Source of the DNA: Pempheris klunzingeri
Lineage: Eukaryota; Chordata; Actinopteri; Acropomatiformes; Pempheridae
Direction of reading: 5' to 3'
Length of the DNA: 64,000 nucleotides
Assembly: GCF_042242105.1 (NCBI RefSeq)
Contig: NC_092034.1
Coordinates: forward strand, 4,831,144-4,895,143
Part shown: piece by piece, positions 49,553 through 60,900 of the stretch
Numbering within the stretch: position 1 is the stretch's first letter
How the letters are laid out: each line of letters opens with the position of its first letter
Position numbers and translations under genes: made by a program
Notes under the pieces: model-generated
The model's input: only the letters and a program-made list of their open reading frames with translations
The model's database searches: none
What the model was told of the DNA's origin: nothing

Positions 49553-50329
49553 CTCTTGTTGTTTGATGCATGTGTGAAAGAGTAACTTCGGACAATGTCT
49601 GGACCTGATTCTCTGGTTCATATCAGAAAACGACTTAAAGCTATTTTTTACAATGGTGAAATGGCACTGTTGGCTGATAATTTTGTCTGTGACAAAGTGG
49701 CACATTAGCAGTGTACCTTTATGGCTAATTAGGTGCGGCAGAAGACTCGAGGGTAATTTAGATAGCCAGATTTTACACTGCTTATGTCTTTGTTTGTGTG
49801 AATGTAACGGGTGTGTGGATGGGCATCTTAAAGAGGACTACACATCAGACCATTTTCCAGTATTTATTTGACCTGAGAAAGACAGAAAAACATATCAAAT
49901 GTCTTCTGGGTTCCTTTTCTTTTGTCTGCTCCCCCAGCAAGGCACAGCAGCATTGTGCAGGGTAGAGGGGAGGAGCTAACGAAGCCCAGGAGCTACGGAA
50001 ACCCAGAAGGCAAAAAAAAAGGCAAAGTGAAGGAAAGTAATTTCCACAGGAGAAATTATAAAATAAGGGTAAACAAAAATAACTCATGGAGATAAAATAC
50101 ACAATGATTAAATAATAAATAAAATTCACAAACATGAATTGAAAACAAAATACATTTTTTACATGAACATTGTCAATTCTATCGTCATGTTTTATTTGTT
50201 TTATGTTTTTGTGCCACAGGAAGTTTCCCATAGAGATAACAAAGTCAACAAAATCATGATCGTCTTCTACAAGATAATGAAAATAACAGTAGCCTCAAGT
50301 AGCATCTACCGGCCATAACCAATTTAGAG

Positions 50330-50750
50330 TATCAAGGCTAGGCACTGGACCAGGAAGAACCCAAAAGCAGGACACAGGACACTTTTAATAAGGACTGACA
50401 GGCAAACAATACTTATGGACGTGGGCAATGACAAAATACTTTACAAGATACAATGGTCACAAAAGACTCCAAAGGCTTGGTAAGATATAATTGGCAACTT
50501 GAACGCTCGACGAGACAAGACGATCTGGCACGGGACACAGGGAGACGCAGACAATATATACACGACGTAATGGGGAACAGGTGGAAACAATCAGGGCAGG
50601 GTGGACAATCACAAAGGCTGGAAACACACAAGGGCAGGAAGTCAATGTCAACGAGAGGAGAGTTTTAGATTTCAAAATAAAACAGGAAGTGAGAGACGAG
50701 ACTAAACACAAGTGAACACAGACAACTTAACAAACACGATGAGACATAAC
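50330..50750. repeat. Probable dispersed repeat
   Basis: Words such as 'AAAAGCAGGACACAGGACAC', 'GGGGAACAGGTGGAAACAAT' and 'GAAACACACAAGGGCAGGAA' resemble a repeat common in teleosts, with a possible relative at 43,915-44,230. The class is not determined and there is no coding capacity. Confidence 0.4.
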
Positions 50751-51167
50751 ATAGAGCTGTGCCAGAAAGGCCCACATGCTTCAGGAACATTGCGATCAGC
50801 AGCGCTGAAGTGTGCGTTTATATTATTCATTTAGTAAATGAAGTATGGAAATGCGAATCACTATAGTACAAGTAATAGTTATACACTGAATTCCACTTTG
50901 ATAGATAGACTATGAACTGTAAAGAGACAGATGGTCAACAAAAGGCCTTGTAGAAACTAAGGGGAAAATAAGGCCAGGACTGAATAAAAGGTTTGTGTTG
51001 CTAAGAACTGTATATATATATATGCTAACTTGTTGCAGGTCCCTGTGTTTAAAAAAAAAAGAAGAAGGATGAAACATAAACATAAACACTCCGATGTAGT
51101 AATTCTGAAGTTGGTAAAAAAAGAATTCAGCTTTCAGCAAGTCAGCTGAAGAAGCAGAGAGATGTTC

Positions 51168-51375
51168 GTACCTTTCCTTGTTGCTGTGTTAGTCCGGAGG
51201 AGATCAATACCAACTGATCTTTAAGTCTATGAAAGAAGTTTTAAACCTCCTTTTTTCAGTTGGATATTTGATCACAGCCAATCATTTTATCCCACAGCTG
51301 CGGTTGTGGTTGTGGTTGGATTCCTTCTGTGACGTTAGCGAGCCCAGATTTCAGTGACGCAACAGTTTCACAAAC
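51168..51375 (-). promoter_or_regulatory. Duplicated CCAAT-containing module, copy A
   Basis: Shares with copy B (52,707-52,885) the words 'TTGTTGCTGTGTTA' (TGTTGCTGTGTTA in B), 'GGATATTTGAT', 'AGCCAATCATTTT' and 'TTCAGTGA-GCAACAGT' in the same order and similar spacing. On the minus strand each copy has an inverted CCAAT box about 130 bases before a donor-like GT (here GGAAAG/GTACGA). This may be a duplicated promoter and first exon, or only a local repeat. Confidence 0.4.
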
Positions 51376-52560
51376 TGTTTTTTATTCTGAAAGAACCCAG
51401 AACAATAAATAAACAATAAACCTCCTCTTGTCTTGTGTTGATCACAACCAATCGTTTTAGTGCACTGAGATCAGTAGCCAATTAAAATACTGCAAACTAC
51501 CTTTTCAATATACACATGTATGATAATTACCAGCAAATTAATATACAGCATGATAACGTACATATAGTTGTTAACACATGGGGAGCTACAGTATGTGTGA
51601 AGCTGTCAGGCTGTTTTTTTTTTTAATTAAAACACACTACAAGAAATACACATGATCTGCAACCCATCCAGTCAATAAAACAGAAAGGACCATGTGTGAA
51701 ATCTTTGAAATATTATTACAATGTAACAGCTACATACATGTAGTGCTCAGTGGTGCGTGATCTTGATGTCAGTTACCAAAACAAATGTAATGCCAAACAT
51801 TGCTTTATTTTTTAAGATTATGACAAAAAAGCAGTGAATCACATATTACATGACATCAAACAGGACACATCATTGTCAGCTGCAGCAGGTAGTTGTTTTC
51901 TTGTATAACCCCACCGTACAGTGCCTGTCCAGCATCAAACAGTAGACAGACAACGTGATGACAATTCAAAACTAACAAAACCATCTAAATTGTCTTAAAA
52001 CTCTGTAAAGCTGCAGAGTTGATGGTGAATTTGTTCGTGTCCCTACTTAACATTTATATTTGAGCCATTTGACTCTCATGTAAATTTCAAATATTGATTA
52101 ATGCGGCATTAAGGCATTTGATTTCTGACAGAATACCAAGCAAACCAAGCAGGATTACAGCAGTTTCACAAAACAATTTTATGCTACAGAGACAGCAAAT
52201 GGATACAAATTATGGGGACATCAATTCGATGTGGTTTTTATTGTCTCAACTTTAATTAGCTTGAAATCTAAATTTCACAGGAGAAATTTTTATTTTAATA
52301 TTGGGGAACTAAATTTGCACGAGTTGATAGTAATTTAATCATGTGTCTCCTTATTCGTTTTTCTCTCATGCACAGCACGTTTTTCATGACGTGATGCTCA
52401 TCTCGCCAAATGTTGTCAAAGATGTATCGAAGTGAAATGAGTGTGTGGCTGATGAACAAAAAGGCAGCTCAAAACTTCTTCATATTTTTATCAGCAAAAA
52501 TCAACCATGTAGCTTAGCTTGATTAAGCACTGCACATGCAATCAACACTTACTTATGAGT

Positions 52561-52567
52561 GTATATA

Positions 52568-52646
<79 letters not shown>
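52561..52646. repeat. (AT)n microsatellite
   Basis: About 85 bases of nearly pure AT dinucleotides. Confidence 0.95.
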
Positions 52647-52706
52647 GCAGTAACATTTAAATTGAGTAATCAAATTAGCTGGAAAAGTTCAAATAGAGGC
52701 TGTTTC

Positions 52707-52885
52707 TTACCTTTTCCTGTTGCTGTGTTATTCTGATGATGATGATTCTGATGTTCAGGTCCAGCAACAATTCTCCCTTTCTTAAACCCCCTTTTGTCAG
52801 GTGGATATTTGATAGCAGCCAATCATTTTGCCCCACAGCAGTGACAGGGGACGTTTCTTGTTTTCAGTGATGCAACAGTAATGTG
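52707..52885 (-). promoter_or_regulatory. Duplicated CCAAT-containing module, copy B
   Basis: Second copy of the module at 51,168-51,375. On the minus strand it ends at a stronger donor (CAGGAAAAG/GTAAGA). The copies are about 1.5 kb apart and moderately diverged, so the duplication is not recent. No downstream coding exon was found on the minus strand before the C1q-like gene. Confidence 0.4.
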
Positions 52886-54411
52886 CCAACAACAGCCTGG
52901 CTTCTCCTTTCATTGTCCCAAAAGGTCAGCCACTGTTTATTTTGAATGTAAGAGGAATTTAAATAAAAGTGAACCAGTCCCTCTTACAATGGTACATGAA
53001 CCACAGTAACATCAACCTGTACTTCATGTACACACTATTGTGGAGTAGTGGGAGTAGTAGTTTAGTAGAGCTCTACATTCATATCTGCATAGTGATTCAA
53101 AAAAGTAAAATACTTACAAACAAGTTTGGGCCTTAAAAAGAAAATAATGATTTTTAAAAATCTTTATTTTACCATTTCTTCTTCACTGAAATCAATCCCT
53201 CTTTCACCAGCACTGCCCCCGTATCTTTTGTCCTGAAGGATGTTTGAAGGATGCTCAGGCAATGCATTCATCATGCAGCCACCACCTTTGACCCTTGTCC
53301 AGTGCATGCTTCTATTTAGAAACAAATGTTCATACTAGTTGTATATAAGTTGTAATAGCTGTATGCTATTTTAGAAGTTACCTGGACAAATGAGAGTTAC
53401 TGCTCGGTGCAACAGCCCCACCTGGACTCTAGTTTGCGGTGGGCAGGTGTCTGACCATTAGACATTGCAACAAAACCAAAGCTAATATTCCTTACACTTT
53501 CCCATGAATAGTGGGGTATCTATATAATTTTGTGTCACATGTACCTTGCCAATTTACCTCCCCCCCCCCAAAGTAGTTCTAACTAATTTTTTCAATGAAG
53601 TTTTCATTAATCAAACTAGATTTCTCCCAAGAGTGGCTTTGCCATGTTTCAACTTCATCTAGTGTGAAGTAATCAGCTGTGCTTTCATACCCACTCCTTG
53701 CACAACCCATTGAGCAATGTCTTCTGAAACGCAACCACATTTCTTACTTTACATACAGGTTGCAGTTCTAAACCACAAAATCAAAACAATACACACAATT
53801 CTTCACATCTGGCACAATTTGCATGTATTATGTTGAAATGGAGCACAATGTCATTCAAAATGTTACAGTTGAGGATTTTTATAGCATCCACTATGAGTCC
53901 TGCCCAATTATGCCGTTTTTCATGCTATTTTAAACTTATTTTTTAAAGTATGCTAACATCTATCTGTGTTATCTGATTTGTGTACAAGCTCACATTAGGA
54001 TCAAAATTGACCAGAGCATTTTGTTATCACCTCTTTTTGTCAAAATAAATGGAGGAAGGTAGTGAGAGTGGATGTCATTGTGACTTTCAGTTACATTGAC
54101 AAATACAAAATCAAGCATGCTCAATTCCTTTATTCTTTACCCAAATCATGAAAAAGAGAATACAAAATATAGAAAATATTCCCCAAATCCCAGTTCTACT
54201 GATGTAATCTATAAAGTATATTGTAACACCAGTGAAATGGCCTATTTAGAGCGACTGCAGAAGAAGCAGCCTCATTTTAAACCCCATTATGAACATACTG
54301 GAGGCAAATAGTTGAACAGATGAATATTTACATACAAAATAATCTGTTAAATTGATTTAAAAAGGGAAATATGGAAATGCCACCAGATGCTGTTGCAAAA
54401 TGTAGACAAAT

Positions 54412-54560
54412 ATCAGTGGTGGAATGTAAGTGCATTTATTCAAGTACTCTAAAACTTACTTAAGTGCTTCCTTCTCCTGTCACTTTCTACTTCCACCATT
54501 CCAGGGAATGTTGTAGGTTTTGCTCCACTATAATTATATATTATTATATCATAATTTGCT
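54412..54560 (+). repeat. Dispersed teleost repeat (CAGTGGTGGAA end)
   Basis: Starts ATCAGTGGTGGAATGTAAG, then 'TTATTCAAGTACTCTAAAAC' and 'TTTTGCTCCACTATAATTA'. This is the recognisable left end of the repeat whose other part is seen at 10,060-10,620. Confidence 0.6.
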
Positions 54561-54604
54561 GTTTTTACTTTTAATTATTATAATTTCTTTTTAAAAAATT
54601 AGCA

Positions 54605-54720
54605 GTTTGGGTTGTTGGTTGGACAAAACAGATATTAGTACGAACCAAACAATCAATTAATGAAGAAAATAATAAGCAGATTAATCCAGAATAAAAATAA
54701 TCACAAACACACTTTCATTT
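54605..54720 (-). repeat. MITE-like teleost repeat fragment (ATTAATCG family)
   Basis: Contains 'TTGGTTGGACAAAACAG', 'CCAAACAATCAATTAATG' and 'ATAAGCAGATTAATCCAG'. A truncated copy in the same orientation as the one at 2,385. Confidence 0.5.
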
Positions 54721-54982
54721 TCTTCTACAGTTTGAGATAGACACATTTCGCAAACTGCCAGTAATCATGTATAGCACACAGAAGTGAACTGAAGCAAAGA
54801 ATTCATAACTTCTTCATTGACATGTTAATAAGAATGTTTGGGAGAAAAAAACAAGACAGCTCAGATAACCAGGCCTGAAAACTCAACTTTCAAGAAAGCT
54901 CATACCACTAAAATCCTTCCATTTCATATCGAGTGGTGCATTTTAACTTTCCCTGCATCAGCAACACCTGAACTTCATATAA

Positions 54983-57900
54983 CTACTGTTTTTTTACAGC
55001 AGAGATGATCAGGGGATCACCGTTTTTCTCATTTTGTTTAAGATGTGGACTGAAATATGGAAAAATCTCACCACTGAACGAGCACTCAGTAAACGAGTAG
55101 ATGTGAGATTCAGTTGTCACATTGTAGAAAGACACAAGACCTTCCTCGTAATCTACAAACACTCCCACTTTCTGAGGTTTCACTGTCAGGGAGAGGCTGA
55201 CGGGTGGAGATGAGAGGGCAGCGTACTTTTTATCTTCATAGTGTACAGTCGCCCAGTAACCATTATCTGGGGTCAGCGAGAGTTTCCCCTTGCGTTTTGC
55301 ATTGCGTCTTGCTACACCCAGATCCCATCCTGTCTTGTTTCTGACCTCCACCTCCCAGTACGACTTCCCAGAGGTCAACCTGTTGAGCCCCAGGACGCTG
55401 CCAAACATGTCAAACCTCTCTGGAGCATCAGGAACTTTCTGGTTCTTTCCTCCGTCTTTCACTGTCTTCCCATCGGGTGAGAGAACCAGGCATTGGTGTG
55501 CCGTGGCTGGGTCCAGCTTTACATCCACTGCAGTAGAAAAATGGAAATAGAATCATGGTGTATTGCATTGAGAGACCAAAGTCCATAACCAACCATAACC
55601 ATAGCAAAATAATTTTAACCCAAACTACAATGTTTTTCTAAACCTAACCAAGTGTTTTTTGTGCCTAAACCTAACCAAACCTTAACCATAGACTTAACGC
55701 AAGAACAATACCATAATTAATGCAACAACTAAGGTATTTCAATCAATCTGATATATTTTGATGTTTTCTATAGGTACACCCTAGAAACCACTGGATTAAA
55801 AATTGACCTTCCTACAGTCAAAATAGAGAAGCACCAATGCAATACTGGTTTAACTTTACCTTGTACCAATGGTTTTATGGTGGTAAGCTTAGTACCAATG
55901 GGTAGCAAACCACCCAACAGTGGGTTTTGATCGAGTAATCGAACACAAATGTAAAAATAACACTGACACTGGGTCTAAGCACCCCATTGGTTCTGGGTAA
56001 GGTTAACCCAGTGTTGCATTGGTGCTTATTTTTTGTCCACTGTTCCTCATTCTGTGGAAGGATAATTACAACACTTCCAGGTCAGCAAAATACCATGGCT
56101 GTTGTAATAATTCCACAGAAGACTAAGTGTTAAAATCAGTGCATCACGAGTGTTGTTACTGTGAAACATTGGATAATTATATAAAAATGGATGTGATTTG
56201 GGCAATTAGCAATAGAGCCACTGAAGAGTAGCTGACTCTTTGTTTTGTGTTTTTATTTATTCTTTCAGGTTGGTAAATGTCATTAAGCACTCATAGTTTG
56301 TGATTAATGCGTAATTGTCGATGTGTACTTTGTACTTTGCAACAGTATTTTGGTTAAAGATTAAATCTTTGCAGTGCAATTGCAGTCAAAGCCAGAGAGA
56401 CGTAAAGTGTGAGCTACCATGCATGTAAACAGGAAAAATTATAGATTGAATCCTTCCTGTCATTGTTGTGAGTAAATAAGATAATTATTTTATACTAATA
56501 TTATACTGGTATATATATACTGGTATATACAGTATATATGTGTGTGTGTGTGTGTGTGTATAGATAATGGATGGATGGATGGGATGGATGAATATTTACT
56601 ATCTACTACTACTACTATGAAATATACTGAGATTTTATATTTAATCCACTGTGATTTTGAAGACAGTGAAGCCACCGAAGACCAGCCAATCTCACTGTTT
56701 TGTGTTTTCATTTCTAAAATATGTCACCCCAACCTGAACTCTCTGGGTGTAACCATGAGTTGTAATCATGATTACGGGACTGAAGTGAAGCGTCTTATGA
56801 TCAAAATGTATCAACACCCTTTTAAATAGTCAAATTTTTTAAAGTCACACCTGCAAATGTGGGAATCCTCTTGAGTTCTGCGGAGAGAGAAATTATGTTA
56901 AAAGATTTGATCATACAGACTTTGATTCAATTAAATAGAAACATTGACAAGCTTCAGGAAAACTCACCAACAGAGGAGAGTTTTTCCAGTTGGTGGTGAA
57001 TGTTTTGGATCATGTTTGCTGTTGTAGACCTTAGTGTCCCGAAGGAGAATGAAGTGTCAACAGTTAGATTTTTCCAATCTTGAGATTCATCCATGTCTGT
57101 TAGAGGAGAAACCTGTGTGTGTGTGTGCACGAGAGAAATGTGACATTGTCAAATATGAAGTTGTTTTAATAAATCCAAAAAAACAAAAACTCAGATAAGT
57201 GGAAATAGACAGACTTGTTGATATGATATTTCTAACGTATAATGAATTAATGTGTAAATCTTGAACTTGCGCCTAAGAAATGCAGATGTGGTCATAGAGC
57301 CCAAAACAGTGAATACTGGTTTGGCGTCCCCTAGAGCCTGATAGTGTCTGAATGTGTTGCTTGGTTGTGCTTTGTGAATCTTGTAACTTAACATTAAAAA
57401 GGCCAAAAGCTTGGATGTAAGATTCTCGGGGTTCACCTGCAAGTCGAGGTTTTTGTCCAACTCATCAGTGGCCTTTTTAAGTTTGTCAATTTCCTTCTGA
57501 AGTTTCTTGATCACGTCATGTCCTTCTCTCTTTAATCTGTGTCTCCTAAAGACATTAGACAATTAGACAATTAGTTTGAATAAAAAAGTGTAGTGTCATT
57601 AGTGCATACAGTACATTTTTAGCACTGATGACCCCAAACTGTGGTGTTGTTAAAGGTCCCATATTCTGCAAAATGCACTTTTTAATGTCTTTTCATTTAA
57701 TTTTTCAGTGTCTAGAGACTGTCAAACTGAGAAAAGACCATCCTCTCTCTTTCTCTCTTGCTCCACCTTTCAGTAAATGTGTGTGACAACATGACATTTA
57801 GATTTGGCTCCCCTTATGATGTCACACGCCATGTAAACCTGTTCTAGTAGGACCTGCAAACACAAGTATGAACTTTAAAAAGAAATGAATATGGGACCTT

Positions 57901-60900
57901 TAATGTTATACATTATATCAGTTTTATAACCTGAGCCACACATAACCGACCTTTCCTCCATAGGTTGAAGGGCCTTCTGGCGAGCGTCCTCCACAACTCT
58001 CATCACCTCTGAGAAAACATTGTTGATCTCCAGCCATTCAACATCCAAGCTGCCCTGAAAGAACAATGGAGAGTGAGGTTGAAATATTAATACACACTAA
58101 AATCATTCATCCATCCATCCATTGTCTTTACCACTTAGCCACCTTGCGTATTAGCTGGAGCCAATTCCAGCTGGCAATGTAAAAGTTAAAAATCTCCTGC
58201 TGCTTACCTTGCAGGCTTTTACAGATGATCTGACTTCAGCCATCTTGTGTTCTCTCATCTGAACTCTCAGCTGTAAATCAGCCCTCATCCTGTCTTGTTT
58301 TGCCTTGAATGAAGACAAGAAGCGCTTATATTAGTATGCACACATCGCAGTGACCACTTGCATGTATACGCACAAGTAGAATGTATACCGTGCCCACCCC
58401 AGTCTCACAAGACTAAGAGGGTACAACCATGCTGCATCTGTGAGGCTAATGCATGCTGACATTAGCACAAAGAGCTAATGTCAGCATGCTAACATCATCG
58501 TTAACGTCATTAGGATGCAACATCTGATAATCGTGAATGTCTGTACAAAGCTTTGTGGTAACCAATTGAGTAGATGCTGAAGCCTTTCACTGGATAACTG
58601 AAAACTTTGTCCTCGTGGTGGCACTAGATAAACAGTCAGAGGTTGGCCATAGTCTTTCAGATTCATCCTCTGGGGACCACGAATGTCTTTACTAAATGTT
58701 ATAGTGATCCATGTGGTATTGTTTTTAGATATTCCAGTCTGGACTAAAGTGGTGGACTGACTGGCCAACTTAAAGACTGACATTGCCACCATAGAGCCAC
58801 AGTTTTGGCTAAAAATAATAAAATGTATTATTAACAATGTCGTACCTTTACCAGTTTTTGAGCCTCCCTCTCTTTCTCCTTCTCTTTCTCCCTCTCTTTC
58901 TCCTTCTCTTTCTTCTTTGGTCGCACTATTGTCTCCTGATCTGTGGATGTTGGGAGCTCACGGGCCAGTTGCCCCACCTAATGGATAAAAGCACTCAGTA
59001 CAAGCTGGGCCAAATTTTTGAAAAAGATTTTCTCTCCAGCACGACATTTAGAGTAGTTAAGAATCTGGTGTACCTGCTGTGCATCAGTGGAGAAATCAAT
59101 CGATCGATGACCTTTGGACAAGTAGGTGGTGGTTTCATGGCACTGCTGTGGAGTTCCAAACACTGCAGACAAAGACAACAGCTACTGTGAAACAAGGCCT
59201 CTTTAAATTGTGTGTGTTGAACTGTATTCTGTTTCTGGTATGAATACATTGCAGTTGTTAATTACAGTTAACGCATACATGATTGGTTTGCCTCCTTCAC
59301 TTTGACCTCTGCAGCTGCAGGATTCATTTGGGTGCTGAAGGTTTGTGCCACGGGCATCAGGATTGGCTGTCAGAGAAAAGTGGAAAATGAGATTTTACGT
59401 GTTTTGCTCAACAAAGCTTTGCTGACTTCTCAGGATCAGTCAGTGTTACCATGACACTTAAACCAGTTTTTACTAATCAAGTTATCCTATAACGTTGATT
59501 TTGAACAGCTGAAACTGGATTTTCTCTCCAGCACGACATTTAGAGTAGTTGAGAATCTGGTGTACCTGCTGTGCATCAGTGGAGAAATCAAGTGCTCTAC
59601 GAGCTTTGTGCAAGTAGGTGGTGGTTTCATGGCACTGCTGTGGAGTTCCAAACACTGCAGACAAAGACAACAGCTACTGTGAAACAAGGCCTCTTTAAAT
59701 TGTGTGTGTTGAACTGTATTCTGTTTCTGATATGAATTAATTGCAGTTGTTAATTACAGTTAAAGCATACATGATTGGTTTGCCTCCTTCACTTTGACCT
59801 CTGCAGCTGCAGGATTCATTTTAGTGTTGAAGGTTTGTGCCATGGGCATCACCATTGGCTGTCAGAGAAAAGTGGAAAATGAGATTTTACATGTTTTGCT
59901 CAACAAAGCTTTGCACGACACTTAGACTAGTTGAGAATGTGGTGTACCTGCTGTGCATCAGTGGAGAAATCAAGTGTTCGATGACCTTTGGACAAGTAGG
60001 TGGTGGTTTCATGGCACTGCTGTGGAGTTCCAAACACTGCAGACAAAGACAACAGCTACTGTGAAACAAGGCCTCTTTAAATTGTGTGTGTTGAACTGTA
60101 TTCTGTTTCTGGTATGAATACATTGCAGTTGTTAATTACAGTTAAAGCATACATGATTGGTTTGCCTCCTTCACTTTGACCTCTGCAGCTGCAGGATTCA
60201 TTTGGGTGCTGAAGGTTTGTGCCATGGGCATCACCATTGGCTGTCAGAGAAAAGTGGAAAATGAGATTTTACGTGTTTTGCTCAACAAAGCTTTGCTGAC
60301 TTCTCAGGATCACTCAGTGTTACCATGACACTTAAACCAGTTTTTACTAATCAAGTTATCCTATAACGTTGATTTTGAACAGCTGAAACTGGATTTTCTC
60401 TCCAGCACGACATTTAGAGTAGTTGAGAATCTGGTGTACCTGCTGTGCATCAGTGGAGAAATCAAGTGCTCTACGAGCTTTGTGCAAGTAGGTGGTGGTT
60501 TCATGGCACTGCTGTGGAGTTCCAAACACTGCAGACAAAGACAACAGCTACTGTGAAACAAGGCCTCTTTAAATTGTGTGTGTTGAACTGTATTCTGTTT
60601 CTGATATGAATTAATTGCAGTTGTTAATTACAGTTAAAGCATACATGATTGGTTTGCCTCCTTCACTTTGACCTCTGCAGCTGCAGGATTCATTTTAGTG
60701 TTGAAGGTTTGTGCCATGGGCATCACCATTGGCTGTCAGAGAAAAGTGGAAAATGAGATTTTACATGTTTTGCTCAACAAAGCTTTGCACGACACTTAGA
60801 CTAGTTGAGAATCAGGTGTACCTGCTGTGCATCAGTGGAGAAATCAAGTGCTCGATGACCTTTGGACAAGTAGGTGGTGGTTTCATGGCACTGCTGTGGA

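Larger units (their letters stand above)
48807..54982. other. Intergenic region between the C1q-like and SPRY genes
   Basis: Contains the C1q-like 3' UTR, microsatellites, a dispersed repeat at 50,330-50,750, a duplicated CCAAT-containing module (51,168-51,375 and 52,707-52,885) and 3' flanking DNA of the minus-strand SPRY gene. Long open frames here are AT-rich and lack splice or domain support. Confidence 0.6.

Noticed and set aside
49845..50231. 128-codon minus-strand open frame
   Set aside because: Low-complexity hydrophobic translation of AT-rich DNA with no recognisable domain.
54096..54311. 71-codon plus-strand open frame downstream of the SPRY gene
   Set aside because: Protein-like in places (YLERLQKKQPHFKPHYEHTG), but AT-rich, isolated and with no partner exon.
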